Positions 1 to 7,972 of a stretch of DNA of 64,000 bases are shown here, in pieces. Source of the stretch: Polaromonas sp. (GTDB lineage Bacteria > Pseudomonadota > Gammaproteobacteria > Burkholderiales > Burkholderiaceae_C); contig NZ_JAQSDN010000009.1 of the NCBI RefSeq assembly GCF_029945925.1, positions 1 through 64,000 on the forward strand, in the 5' to 3' direction. The position numbers were made by a program, and so were the translations under genes. Position 1 is the stretch's first letter; every line of letters starts with the position of its first letter. The notes beneath the pieces are model-generated. The model was given only the letters and a program-made list of their open reading frames with translations. It made no database searches and had not been told where the DNA came from.

Positions 1-125
1 TCAGGGCTCGCGATTGTTTGAGCCGAAGGCGAGTTCGAGCGAGACCCCGCTTTTGCCGAGCACCACAGGTCGCCCCGAAGCGAAGCGCAGGGGACCCAGA
101 CCATCGGGTCGCCTTTCTTTTGGGT

Positions 126-153
126 ACTTTTCTTTGGCGACGCAAAGAAAAGT
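126..153. repeat. Perfect 11-bp inverted repeat (hairpin)
   Basis: The arms acttttctttg (126-136) and caaagaaaagt (143-153) are exact reverse complements around a 6-nt loop. A second stem, ctcgccc/gggcgag (156-162 and 167-173), follows directly. The pair looks like the core of a mobile intergenic repeat rather than a terminator, because no U-tract follows on either strand. Confidence 0.6.
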
Positions 154-302
154 GCCTCGCCCGCCGGGGCGAGACCCGGCTTGCTGGCGAACCCCGAACG
201 GTGGACGCAACGACGGCTTCGACAGGTTTAGCCAGAACGGAGTCGGAGGAACGCCCACATGGATCCCGGATCAAGTCCAGGATGACAGCCTGAAAGATGG
301 GT

Positions 303-360
303 TGCTATAAACTCAATAGCTGTCTGCGCACACTGGACAAGGGCTACAGGCCGATTTGAT
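303..360 (+). repeat. Dispersed 55-bp repeat, copy R1
   Basis: It matches the family pattern 'aatagctgc-tgcgc ... aagggct-aggcc-attttg' shared by ten sites in this window. This copy is intergenic, just downstream (3') of the leftward universal stress protein. Confidence 0.75.
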
Positions 361-401
361 GTAGAAACCGGATGGATCAGGCAAGCGCCCGAGTGAAGAA
401 C

Positions 402-839
402 TCAATCCCGCACCACCAGAATCGGCAGGTGGGCATGTGACAGCACCTGAGCAGCGACGCTGCCGAGCACGAGCTTTTCCAGTCCGCGGCGCCCGTGCGA
501 ACCCAGCACGATCAGGTCGGCACCGACAGCACTGGCGGTCTCCAGAATGCCGCGGTAAATCGCGTGGCCTTCGATGATGGAGGCCTTGACCGTCACACCT
601 GCCGCTTCCAGCACCTCCGTGGCGCCCTTGAGGGCTTCGCTGGCTTCCGCCGTGGCCGCCCCGAGGTATTGCGCCTGGCCATAGGCGAAATCGGTGCCGA
701 CCCCGCTGAAGGCGTAGGGATCGATCACGTAGATCACCGTCACCGTGCTTTTGAAGGCTTGGGCCAGCCCGCAGGCCTTGTCGACCGCCATCATCGAAGT
801 GGACGAGCCGTCAACCGGCAGCAGGATGTGTTTGAACAT
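402..839 (-). CDS. Universal stress protein, single UspA domain
   Basis: A cytoplasmic UspA-fold protein of 145 aa, the usual single-domain length. It begins MFKHILLPVDGS and ends with the nucleotide-binding signature GSHGRRGLEKLVLGS followed by a hydrophobic strand (PILVV), matching the ATP-binding G-x2-G-x9-G-S pattern. The ORF track starts nine codons earlier, but ATG at 839 has a good ribosome site (aaggaag) about 8 nt upstream and gives the canonical N-terminus. The gene stands alone. Its specific stress role cannot be told from sequence. Confidence 0.93.
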   Translation of the reverse strand: MFKHILLPVDGSSTSMMAVDKACGLAQAFKSTVTVIYVIDPYAFSGVGTDFAYGQAQYLGAATAEASEALKGATEVLEAAGVTVKASIIEGHAIYRGILETASAVGADLIVLGSHGRRGLEKLVLGSVAAQVLSHAHLPILVVRD

Positions 840-879
840 GATCAGGCTTCCTTCATAAAAACTCACTCGGGCCGGGACA

Positions 880-1161
880 TCAGGGTTCGATCTTCACACC
901 CTTCCAGAAAGCCACATGGCCCTTGATGTTGTCGGCCTCGGGTTTCGGGTCGGGGTAATACCAGGCGGCGTCGGTGTTCATCTCGCCATTGACCAGCAGC
1001 GAGTAGTAGCTGGCCTGTCCTTTCCACGCGCACATGGTGTGGTGGTTGCTGAACGTGATGTAGTCGCGGTTGAGCGAACTTTCGGGAAAGTAGTGGTTGC
1101 CTTCGAGCACCACGGTGTCGTCGCTTTGCGCAATCACTGCGCCGTTCCAGATGGCCTTCAT
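880..1161 (-). CDS. DUF427 family protein
   Basis: A 93-aa protein starting MKAIWNGAVIAQSDDTVVLEGNHYFP and containing the conserved 'CAWKGxAxYYSL' and 'AAWYYPDPK' blocks of DUF427, a small beta-rich fold of unknown biochemical role. The track extends the ORF upstream through a hexamer repeat, giving an implausible AFAFAF run. ATG at 1161, preceded by gaaagaag, is the better start. It is co-directional with the stress protein, with a 40-nt gap. Confidence 0.85.
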   Translation of the reverse strand: MKAIWNGAVIAQSDDTVVLEGNHYFPESSLNRDYITFSNHHTMCAWKGQASYYSLLVNGEMNTDAAWYYPDPKPEADNIKGHVAFWKGVKIEP

Positions 1162-1271
1162 ATCGCTTCTTTCATGGGTTGCCGGGGTCCGCCGTGGGCG
1201 GAGGGAAAAGAAAAAAAGGGGGTTGCCTGCCAACAATCTTCGCACACTCTGCAGTGACCGCAAGACCGGCC

Positions 1272-1304
1272 GGCAAAAGGCAAAGGCAAAGGCAAAGGCA
1301 AAAA
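1272..1304. repeat. Hexamer tandem repeat (ggcaaa)n
   Basis: About five imperfect copies of ggcaaa lie between the DUF427 start and the terminator of the upstream glycine-zipper gene. A simple-sequence tract like this can vary in length. It is non-coding with the start chosen here. Confidence 0.7.
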
Positions 1305-1334
1305 GAAAAGCGTGATGGGTGACCATCACGCTTT
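1300..1334 (-). terminator. Rho-independent terminator of the glycine-zipper gene
   Basis: The arms aaagcgtgatgg (1307-1318) and ccatcacgcttt (1323-1334) form a perfect 12-bp stem with a 4-nt loop. Read leftward, the stem is followed by ttttcttttt, a classic U-tract. It sits 44 nt past the stop of the leftward gene at 1378. Confidence 0.88.
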
Positions 1335-1377
1335 GACGTGGTTTTGTGCGGGATTGCGCCGCCGCAGCGGCGACCCA

Positions 1378-2106
1378 TCAGGCCATGCGCAGGTTGTTGC
1401 CTTCAACAATCACGCGGGAGCCGACGGGAATCGAGCTGGACACTTCCACGGTGCGGACCGAACCGTCGTTCATGCGCACGCGCACCTGGTAGACGGTGAC
1501 CTTCTTCATGTTTTTCTCGACCTGGTTGCCGGCAAACGCGCCGCCGGCGGCGCCCAGCACCGTCATGGCGGTCTTGCCGCTGCCGCCGCCGACCTGGTTG
1601 CCCAGCAGGCCGCCGATGACGCCACCGGCCACCGTGCCCAGGCCCACCGTGGTGTTGCCCACGGCCACGCCGTTGACCTCGCCCTGGCGCTGCACGGCAG
1701 TCACGGCTTCCACCGTGCCGCAGTCGGCGCAGACCACGGGCCTGGGTGCCGGAATCGGTGCCGGTGCCTGGGCCACGACTACAGGCCGGGGCTGGACCAC
1801 CGGTTTGGCCGGCGCCGGCCTGGTAGCGGTTGTGCTGGTCGTGCTGTTGCTGGCAAGCGTGGCGGGGGTGCTGGGCGTGCTGTTGCTGGCCAGCTTGGCG
1901 GCGGTGCTGGACTGTGTTGTGGGGGCCAGGGCCTCGGTGCCGCCCGGCTGCGCATCGGAGCGGTTGACCACCAGTGCGGCGGCAAGCGCCATCACGGTGA
2001 CCCCGAGCACGGCCACAATCGCGATCAGCGATTTGCTGTGCTGCATGCGTTGCGAGAAGGCGGGCTGGCTGCCGGGGGCGGCTGGTGTCTGGTTGTTTGT
2101 ATCCAT
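1378..2106 (-). CDS. Glycine-zipper 2TM outer-membrane-type protein (SlyB-like)
   Basis: A 242-aa protein with one N-terminal membrane segment (about residues 28-48, IAIVAVLGVTVMALAAALVV), a long Thr/Ala/Pro-rich linker with repeated 'ASNSTxST' units, a CxxC pair (VCADCG), and a glycine-zipper module (GGVIGGLLGNQVGGGSGK... GGAFAGNQVEKN) typical of the SlyB/17-kDa antigen group. A C-terminal beta strand region follows. The start at 2106 is favoured by aaggagt 8 nt upstream; the track's longer start has no such site. The family is envelope-associated and often stress-induced. No metal or export partner is adjacent. Confidence 0.85.
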   Translation of the reverse strand: MDTNNQTPAAPGSQPAFSQRMQHSKSLIAIVAVLGVTVMALAAALVVNRSDAQPGGTEALAPTTQSSTAAKLASNSTPSTPATLASNSTTSTTATRPAPAKPVVQPRPVVVAQAPAPIPAPRPVVCADCGTVEAVTAVQRQGEVNGVAVGNTTVGLGTVAGGVIGGLLGNQVGGGSGKTAMTVLGAAGGAFAGNQVEKNMKKVTVYQVRVRMNDGSVRTVEVSSSIPVGSRVIVEGNNLRMA

Positions 2107-2170
2107 GTTGGGTACTCCTTGGTTGTGCCCCAGTTGTAACCAACTCAAGTCAACGCAGATGTAGGACGAC

Positions 2171-2194
2171 GTGACATTCGTAAGGGAACGTCAC
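2171..2194. promoter_or_regulatory. Imperfect palindrome upstream of the glycine-zipper gene
   Basis: gtgacattcg-taag-ggaacgtcac is a 24-bp imperfect dyad with 8 of 10 arm positions pairing. It lies about 65 nt upstream of the ATG at 2106 in a gene-free gap. It could be an operator; no regulator can be named. Confidence 0.35.
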
Positions 2195-2273
2195 CGCGAC
2201 CTGTTTGAAAGTGTGCGTTATTGCTCACTTGTGAACAGCTTCACCCGCCGCTCACCGCGGCTTGACGCGTGCT

Positions 2274-2789
2274 TTACACGCCGCCGTGCGGGTGGGTCGG
2301 ATCAATCCACAACACCTGCTCGGGCTTTTCGGCCGGCGCGATATCGAGGTTGATGGCCACCGCTTCGCCGTCGCTGCGGCAGAGCACACACTCGAGCAGC
2401 TCGGTGGGACTCGCGTTGATTTCCTGGTGCGGCACATAGGGCGGCACATAGATGAAGTCTCCCGGGCCGGCCTCGGCGGTGAACTCAAGGTGTTCGCCCC
2501 AGCGCATGCGGGCACGGCCCCTGACGACATAAATCACACTTTCCAGATGGCCGTGGTGGTGTGCGCCGGTCTTGGCGTTGGCATGGATGGTGACGGTCCC
2601 GGCCCAGAGTTTTTGCGCACCGACGCGGGCGAAATTGATCGCCGCCTTGCGATCCATGCCGGGCGTGGACGGCACATTGCCGTCCAGCTGGCCCCCGGGG
2701 ATCACGCGCACACCGTCGTGTTTCCAGTCGGTGCCTTCGGGCGCGTGGGGGTGCCCGTGGGAATGGCTGTGGCCGGTGTCGTGGCTCAT
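2274..2789 (-). CDS. Cupin-domain protein with His-rich N-terminus
   Basis: A 171-aa single-domain cupin. The N-terminus is unusually His-rich (HDTGHSHSHGHPHAPEG). Cupin motif 1 is seen around 'GAHHHGHLESVIYVVRG' and motif 2 around 'PGDFIYVPPYVPHQ', giving a plausible metal-binding His set. The start ATG at 2789 has a ggaga element upstream. Cupins of this kind act as small-molecule oxygenases, isomerases or sensors; the substrate cannot be inferred. It is followed by a serine hydrolase on the same strand. Confidence 0.88.
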   Translation of the reverse strand: MSHDTGHSHSHGHPHAPEGTDWKHDGVRVIPGGQLDGNVPSTPGMDRKAAINFARVGAQKLWAGTVTIHANAKTGAHHHGHLESVIYVVRGRARMRWGEHLEFTAEAGPGDFIYVPPYVPHQEINASPTELLECVLCRSDGEAVAINLDIAPAEKPEQVLWIDPTHPHGGV

Positions 2790-2818
2790 GGTATGTCTCC
2801 GAAGAAAAAAACTGCTTT

Positions 2819-4000
2819 CTAGTCCAGCAGGGCAGCGTACACCAGGCTGCGAAACAGCGGCCGGTAGTGGTCGCGCTGGTTGGGCGCCTGGATCATCAGC
2901 ACGGCATACAAGTCTTCGGCCGGGTCCACAAAAAACGTGGTGCCTGCGATGCCGCCCCAGTAGTACAGCCCCTTTGAGCCGGGCACGGACGCAATGCCGG
3001 TGGCGCTGCGCACGGCAAAGCCGAGGCCGAAGCCATAACCGGGCGGCAAGACGTCCCCGGTGACGGGGATGGCGCCCAGGTGGTCGGCGGTCATGAAGTC
3101 CACCGTGCGCGAACCCAGCAGGCGCACGCCATCGAGTTCACCCCGGTTGCGCATGAACTGCAGAAACCGCGCGTAGTCCATGGCCGTGGACAACAGCCCG
3201 CCACCGCCGCTTTCCATGGCCGCCACGCGGCGCGGCTCCAGCACGCGCATCGGCACGCCGCCGTCCGGGTCGTGTGCAAAGGGCTCGGCAATACGCGGGT
3301 GATCGGCCGGCTCCACCGAAAACCCGGTGTCGTGCATGCCCAGGGGAATGAAGATGTCGCGGCGCAGGTACTCGCCCAGGGTCTGGCCGCTGAGCATTTC
3401 GACCAGCCGGCCCAGCACGTCCGTCGCGCGGCTGTATTCCCAGACGCTGCCGGGCTGGTACATCAGGGGCAAACCGGCCAGCACGCTGGAAAACTCCGCG
3501 TTGCTGCGCTCGCGCGAGCCCATCTGCAGCTTGCCGTACTGGCGCTGCACGTCGGCAGTCCCCAAAAATTCATAGGTCAGGCCGGCCGTGTGGCGCAGCA
3601 GGTCCTGCACGGTGGCAGGCCGATGCAGGTCTTCCAGTTCGACCCTGCCCTCCCGCTCCACGGCGACCTTCTGGTTGGCAAATTCCGGCAGGTGCCTGGC
3701 CACCGGATCACTGAGCAGCAGCCTGCCCTGCTCCACAAGCATCATCACCGCCACCGACACCACGGGTTTGGTCATGGAGTAGATGCGAAAAATCGAATCG
3801 CGGGCCATCGCGCTGCCTGCGGCCGGGTCCTGTTGGCCCAGGCTTTCGAACAGGGCGATCTTGCCGCGGCGCGCCACCAGCGCCACCGCCCCGGGCAGTC
3901 GCCCACGGTCAATGTCGGCCTGCAGCACGGCCAGCAGGCGCTGCAGGTGGTCAGGGCACAGGCCGACTTCGGCCGGCGTTGCAAAAGCCAGTTCGGTCAT
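2819..4000 (-). CDS. Beta-lactamase-fold serine hydrolase (class C / EstB type)
   Basis: A 393-aa protein of the beta-lactamase/transpeptidase superfamily. The nucleophile motif SMTK (S-x-x-K) lies near residue 75. A 'YSRATD' tyrosine motif and a C-terminal 'YYWGGIAGT' block complete the fold. No signal peptide is seen, so a cytoplasmic esterase or amidase role is more likely than antibiotic resistance. It starts 11 nt after the stop of the methionine synthase gene and is probably co-transcribed. An alternative start at 4015 would overlap that stop. Confidence 0.88.
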   Translation of the reverse strand: MTELAFATPAEVGLCPDHLQRLLAVLQADIDRGRLPGAVALVARRGKIALFESLGQQDPAAGSAMARDSIFRIYSMTKPVVSVAVMMLVEQGRLLLSDPVARHLPEFANQKVAVEREGRVELEDLHRPATVQDLLRHTAGLTYEFLGTADVQRQYGKLQMGSRERSNAEFSSVLAGLPLMYQPGSVWEYSRATDVLGRLVEMLSGQTLGEYLRRDIFIPLGMHDTGFSVEPADHPRIAEPFAHDPDGGVPMRVLEPRRVAAMESGGGGLLSTAMDYARFLQFMRNRGELDGVRLLGSRTVDFMTADHLGAIPVTGDVLPPGYGFGLGFAVRSATGIASVPGSKGLYYWGGIAGTTFFVDPAEDLYAVLMIQAPNQRDHYRPLFRSLVYAALLD

Positions 4001-4011
4001 GGCTGCCCGCC

Positions 4012-5046
4012 TCACGCGCCGTAACGCGCACGCGCCAGCGCCGCACCCTGGGCCAGTGCCTGCAGCTTCTTCAAAGCCACCTCGCGGTCCATGGGCGCCA
4101 GGCCGCAGTTGGTGCAGGGCAGCAGGCGGTTCTTCGGCACGTACTTGAGGGCTTCGCCAATGGTGTCGGCCACCTGCTCGGGGGTTTCAATCTCGTCGCT
4201 CGCCACATCGATCACACCGACCATCACGTCCTTGCCTTCGAGCAAGGCCATCAGGTGCGGCGGCACATGCGAGTGGTAACACTCGAGGCTGACCTGCTGG
4301 ATGCTGCTTTTGGCCAGCGCGGGAAACACGGCCTCGTACTGGCGCCATTCCTGGCCCAGCGTTTCCTTCCAGTCGGTGTTGGCCTTGATGCCGTAGCCGT
4401 AGCAGATGTGAACCGCCGTCGTGCAGGTCAGGCCCTGCGCGGCACGCTCGAGCGCCTTCACGCCCCAGTCGGCGGCGTCTTTCATGTAGACGTTGAAGGC
4501 CGGTTCGTCGAACTGGATGATGTCCACGCCGTCGGCCTGCAGCGCCAGCGCCTCCTGGTTCAGCAACTCGGCAAACGCCATGGCCATCTTCACGCGGTCG
4601 CCGTAAAACTGGTCGGCCACGGTATCGACAATCGTCATCGGGCCGGGCAAGGTGAACTTGATCTTTCTGGTCGTGTGCGCGCGCAGCAACTGCGCCTCGG
4701 CCGCATGCACACGCCCCTTGAGTTTGAGCGCGGACACGACCTGCGGCACCATGGCGTCGTAGCGGTTGTTGCGTATGCCCATCTTGACCTTGTGCTCGAA
4801 GTCGATGCCTTCGACCTGCTCGAGAAAACCGTGCACAAAATGCTGGCGCGACTGCTCACCGTCACCAATCACGTCCAGGCCGGCGTCCTCCTGCGCCTTG
4901 ATCCACAGCAGCGTAGCGTCAGCTTTGGCCTGGGCCAGTTCGGCGCCTTCGGCCTTCCACCGCGGCCAGAGTTTTTGGGTTTCCGACAGCCAGGCGGGTT
5001 TGGGCAGGCTGCCCGCAATGGTGCTGCTGAAAAGTGGTCGTGTCAT
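4012..5046 (-). CDS. Core-MetE cobalamin-independent methionine synthase (MesD-like)
   Basis: A 344-aa protein equal to the C-terminal catalytic half of MetE, with no N-terminal folate domain. It starts MTRPLFSSTIAGSLPKP, carries 'DGEQSRQHFVHGF', 'IQFDEPAFN', the zinc-ligand segment 'VHICYGYG' and a late Cys in 'LPCTNCG'. The track ORF is falsely extended across the upstream gene; ATG at 5046 with aggaga is the real start. The motifs recall the folate-independent MesD group. The DUF1852 partner (MesX) usually found beside MesD is absent here; the upstream neighbour is an LLM flavin oxidoreductase. Confidence 0.82.
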   Translation of the reverse strand: MTRPLFSSTIAGSLPKPAWLSETQKLWPRWKAEGAELAQAKADATLLWIKAQEDAGLDVIGDGEQSRQHFVHGFLEQVEGIDFEHKVKMGIRNNRYDAMVPQVVSALKLKGRVHAAEAQLLRAHTTRKIKFTLPGPMTIVDTVADQFYGDRVKMAMAFAELLNQEALALQADGVDIIQFDEPAFNVYMKDAADWGVKALERAAQGLTCTTAVHICYGYGIKANTDWKETLGQEWRQYEAVFPALAKSSIQQVSLECYHSHVPPHLMALLEGKDVMVGVIDVASDEIETPEQVADTIGEALKYVPKNRLLPCTNCGLAPMDREVALKKLQALAQGAALARARYGA

Positions 5047-5089
5047 GAAAGGTCTCCTGTTGTTCTGTGCATGTCTTTTTTCTGTAATG

Positions 5090-6097
5090 TCAGCCCGCGG
5101 GAAATTGGGCCGCCAGCAATTCATAAGAGCGGCGGCGCGCCACCGGGTCGTGCGTCCAGGTGATAACCACCAGTTCCTCGACCTGCAGGGCGTCGGAGAG
5201 TGCACGCAGCTTGTCAGCCACCTGCGCGGCACTGCCGACCAGCGCCGTGCGCCGCAGCCGGTCGGCCTCGCCCTGCTCGGCCGCGCTGTAGGGCCGCTGC
5301 GCGACTTCGGCCGGTGACTGCAGCGGCCCCAGCGCGCCCTGGTTGCGGTCGATTTTCCAGCGCTCGCGGCTGGCGAAAAGCTGCCAGGCTTCGGCCTCGG
5401 TGTCAGCGGCCAGCGCCCATACACACAGCGCGGGTTGCGGTTCGGGATGTTGCGCACTGGGCCGGTACAGCTCGCGGTAAATGGCCAGCGCCTCTTCGAC
5501 TCCCTGGCCGTCGGTGATGAAGTACGCAAACGCATAAGGCAGGCCATAATGCGCCGCCAGCTGCGCGCCGTAATTCGAGCTGCCCAGCATCCACAGCGTG
5601 GGGGTGCCCGGCCCGGTCGGGTTGGCGGTCACGCCGCGGCCCGGGTGGCCTTCGGGCAAGTCGACGCCGCTGACCCAGGCCTGCAGTTCACGCACCTGCC
5701 GGGGAAAGTCATCGGCCGCGTGACGCGCGTTCGGGTTGAGCAGCTGGGCGGTGCGCCCGTCCGAGCCAGGCGCACGTCCGACACCGAGGTCGATGCGACC
5801 CGGGGCCAGCGCCTCCAGCACGCGGAACTGCTCGGCGACCTTGAGCGCCGAATAATGCGGCAGCATCACGCCGGCACTGCCGATGCGGATGCGCTGCGTG
5901 GTGGCGGCGATGGCGGCCATCAGCACCTCGGGCGCGCTGCCGACAATCGTCGGGTGGCTGTGGTGCTCGCTGACCCAGAAACGGTCGTAACCGAGCGCCT
6001 CACAGTGCTGCGCAAGCGCAAGCGTTTCGCGGATGGAAGCGTCTTCGCTGCGGCCGGTGACGGCGACGGACTGGTCTAGAACGGACAATCGGATCAT
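5090..6097 (-). CDS. LLM-class flavin-dependent oxidoreductase
   Basis: A 335-aa luciferase-like monooxygenase of the MsnO1-type subgroup. The N-terminus MIRLSVLDQSVAVTGRS and the blocks 'GYDRFWVSEHHS', 'RIRIGSAGVMLPHYS' and 'DLGVGRAPGSDGRT' are typical of F420/FMN-binding TIM barrels of this superfamily. The partner flavin reductase is not nearby. It sits just upstream of the core-MetE gene on the same strand (43-nt gap), so a shared transcript is likely. The substrate is unknown. Confidence 0.88.
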   Translation of the reverse strand: MIRLSVLDQSVAVTGRSEDASIRETLALAQHCEALGYDRFWVSEHHSHPTIVGSAPEVLMAAIAATTQRIRIGSAGVMLPHYSALKVAEQFRVLEALAPGRIDLGVGRAPGSDGRTAQLLNPNARHAADDFPRQVRELQAWVSGVDLPEGHPGRGVTANPTGPGTPTLWMLGSSNYGAQLAAHYGLPYAFAYFITDGQGVEEALAIYRELYRPSAQHPEPQPALCVWALAADTEAEAWQLFASRERWKIDRNQGALGPLQSPAEVAQRPYSAAEQGEADRLRRTALVGSAAQVADKLRALSDALQVEELVVITWTHDPVARRRSYELLAAQFPAG

Positions 6098-6199
6098 GCG
6101 CTAACTATAGCCAGCCTGAGGCGCCCGGACACGCGGCCGCACAAAGGTCTGTTCCAATAGGGGGTTACCGCCCGCCCCTCACCCAACCAGCAGACCTCC

Positions 6200-6757
6200 A
6201 TGGCACTCAAAGCCACCATCTACAAAGCACAACTGGCCATTGCCGACATGGACCGCGGCGTCTATGCCGACCACAACGTCACGATCGCGCGCCACCCGTC
6301 CGAGGCCGACGAACGCATGATGATCCGCCTGCTGGCTTTTGCCCTGAACGTGACAGCCGACGACAACAAAGGCAAGCTGGAGTTCGCCAAGGACCTGTGG
6401 GATGTCGACGAGGCGGCCCTGTGGCACAAGGACTACACCGACCAGATCCTGCACTGGATCGACGTCGGCCAGCCCGACGACAAGCGCCTGATGCGCGCCG
6501 CCGGGCGCGCCGAACGTGTCACCGTCTACAGCTTTGCCAGCAGCACGCCGGTGTGGTGGAAGGCCATCGAAAGCAAGCTCACGCGCGCGGCCAACCTGGT
6601 GGTCTGGCAGATCGAGGCGGCGCAAAGCCAGGCGCTGGCCAAACTGGCCAACCGCACCATACAACTGCAGGTAACGATCCAGGACGGCACGGTCTGGATG
6701 AGCACCGGCAGCGAGTCGGTCGAGATCACGCCGATCCGGCTCACGGCCGGCGGCTAG
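6200..6757 (+). CDS. yaeQ: YaeQ family protein
   Basis: A 185-aa protein matching YaeQ from end to end: MALKATIYKAQLAIADMDR, 'HPSEADERMMIRLLAFAL', 'KDLWDVDEAALWH' and the late 'VTVYSFASSTPVWW' block. YaeQ has a PD-(D/E)XK-like nuclease fold but its cellular role is unsettled. The gene is divergent from the LLM gene with about 100 nt between them. Confidence 0.93.
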   Translation: MALKATIYKAQLAIADMDRGVYADHNVTIARHPSEADERMMIRLLAFALNVTADDNKGKLEFAKDLWDVDEAALWHKDYTDQILHWIDVGQPDDKRLMRAAGRAERVTVYSFASSTPVWWKAIESKLTRAANLVVWQIEAAQSQALAKLANRTIQLQVTIQDGTVWMSTGSESVEITPIRLTAGG

Positions 6758-6777
6758 TTCCAATGCTGTTCGCTTGA

Positions 6778-6870
6778 CCGTTCGCCCTGAGCTCGGCCTG
6801 TCCTGAACTTGTCGAAGGGTCGAAGCCTGTTTGCACTGTGACCACCCTTCGACAAGCTCCGGGCGAACGG
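6778..6870. repeat. REP-like inverted repeat (cgaagggt family)
   Basis: The left arm 'ccgttcgccctgagct...cttgtcgaaggg' (6778-6819, with a 14-nt insertion) pairs with the right arm 'cccttcgacaagctccgggc...' (6845-6870). This is the widespread 'cttcgacaagctcagggcgaac' intergenic repeat. It lies between the convergent yaeQ and channel genes, where it may act as a bidirectional transcription or RNA-stability element. Confidence 0.8.
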
Positions 6871-6916
6871 GGTTGTAGCGCTGGAATGCACCACATTGCG
6901 GCCAGAACGTCTCCCG

Positions 6917-7810
6917 TCACGACGCCTTGCCGGCCTGCTGCTGGTAAGGCGGCAGCCGGGCGCCGCAGTTGAAGCAGAAATTCGCATCGGCGGCATGGCC
7001 TTCGGTCAGGCATTCGTGGCAGGTGCGCGTGGTCGGCGCCTGGCCCGAATGCGTGCGGCGCTGCGCTGCCATCTCCGCCGTCACGATGCCGGTCGGCACC
7101 GCCAGGATGCCCCAGCCCATCAGCATCATGAAGGACGCGATCAGCCGACCCAGGTCGGTCTTGGGCGTGATATCACCGAAACCGACGGTGGTGACGGTGC
7201 TGATGGCCCAGTAAACCGAGGTCGGAATGCTGGTGAAACCGTTGGTCTGCCCCTCCACCACATACATCATCGTGCCCATGACCAGCACCACCATCAGCAC
7301 GGCCGACAGAAACACCAGGATCTTGCGCCCGCTGGCGGCGAGGGCACTCACCAGGAACTGGTATTCCGCGACATAAGCCGCGAGCTTGAACACCCGGAAT
7401 ACCCGCAGCAGCCGCAGCACACGCACATCAATGAGGGCATGCAGTTCGGGGACAAACAGCGCCAGGTAGGTCGGCAACACCGCCAGCAGATCAATGATGC
7501 CGAAAAAGCTGGTCGCGTACCTCAGCGGCCGGCGCACACACAGCAGGCGCGCGATGTATTCGACGGTGAACAGCAGCGTGAAAACCCACTCCGCGTAGGT
7601 CAGTGCGTGGCCATAAACCAGGCGCACGGCCTGCACGCTGTCGGCCATCACCACGGCAATGCTGAGCAGGATGACGGCAATCAGCGCCTGGTCGAACAGG
7701 CGTCCGGCGCGGGTGTCCGCTTCAAAAATGATGGTGTACAGGCGCAGCCGCCAGCCGGCCAGCGGCTTGTCGAGCAAGGGGTCAGAGATGGGCGGTGAAG
7801 GTTTTTCCAT
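6917..7810 (-). CDS. Voltage-gated-type potassium channel with C-terminal zinc ribbon
   Basis: A 297-aa six-TM ion channel of the inner membrane. An S4-like segment (RVLRLLRVFRVFKL) supplies regularly spaced Arg, and the pore loop carries the K+ selectivity filter TTVGFGD. After S6 there is a short soluble tail with two CxxC pairs (CHECLTEG... FCFNCGARL), a zinc-ribbon-like module. The track start at 7903 runs into non-conserved sequence; ATG at 7810 gives MEKPSPPISDPL, more typical. The ribosome site is weak. The tail may be regulatory (inference). Confidence 0.88.
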   Translation of the reverse strand: MEKPSPPISDPLLDKPLAGWRLRLYTIIFEADTRAGRLFDQALIAVILLSIAVVMADSVQAVRLVYGHALTYAEWVFTLLFTVEYIARLLCVRRPLRYATSFFGIIDLLAVLPTYLALFVPELHALIDVRVLRLLRVFRVFKLAAYVAEYQFLVSALAASGRKILVFLSAVLMVVLVMGTMMYVVEGQTNGFTSIPTSVYWAISTVTTVGFGDITPKTDLGRLIASFMMLMGWGILAVPTGIVTAEMAAQRRTHSGQAPTTRTCHECLTEGHAADANFCFNCGARLPPYQQQAGKAS

Positions 7811-7910
7811 GAGCGCAAGCAACGCCTCTGGAGCGTCGCACCTGTTCGAAGTCCGGGAGACGAACCTTAACCGATGTGGCCGGCCGCGGGCCGATGCCTC
7901 CAAAACACTC

Positions 7911-7962
7911 TTCTTTTAATAGCTGCCTGCGCCCGCCAGGCAAGGGCTACAGGCACTTTTTA
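7911..7962 (+). repeat. Dispersed 55-bp repeat, copy R2
   Basis: 'ttttaatagctgcctgcgcc...aagggctacaggcactttt' matches the family. It sits between the channel start and the acyl-CoA ligase stop. Confidence 0.75.
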
Positions 7963-7972
7963 TTCAACAACC

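Larger units (their letters stand above)
1..401. other. Gene-free left edge carrying repeat-type hairpins
   Basis: No convincing gene is seen before the stress protein at 402. The three overlapping ORFs here (85-98 aa) are in different frames and have Arg/Pro/Gly-rich compositions typical of translated non-coding repeats. The segment holds an 11-bp perfect inverted repeat at 126-153, a second 7-bp GC stem at 156-173, and a copy of the dispersed 55-bp repeat at 303-360. Similar segments encoding spurious 'FLCxAKEKYPKERRP' peptides recur, from memory, in many Burkholderiales genomes. Confidence 0.6.

Noticed and set aside
1-310. Overlapping ORFs of 85-98 aa at the left edge
   Set aside because: They lie in different frames across a hairpin repeat and match the pattern of recurrently mis-annotated repeat translations.
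1272-1304. Hexamer array as a CRISPR or coding repeat
   Set aside because: Units are 6 bp with no spacers, and the coding reading would need an unsupported upstream start. No CRISPR array was seen anywhere in the window.
1312-2139. 275-aa plus-strand ORF opposite the glycine-zipper gene
   Set aside because: Gly/Ala/His-rich shadow; the minus-strand gene has a ribosome site, membrane helix and terminator.
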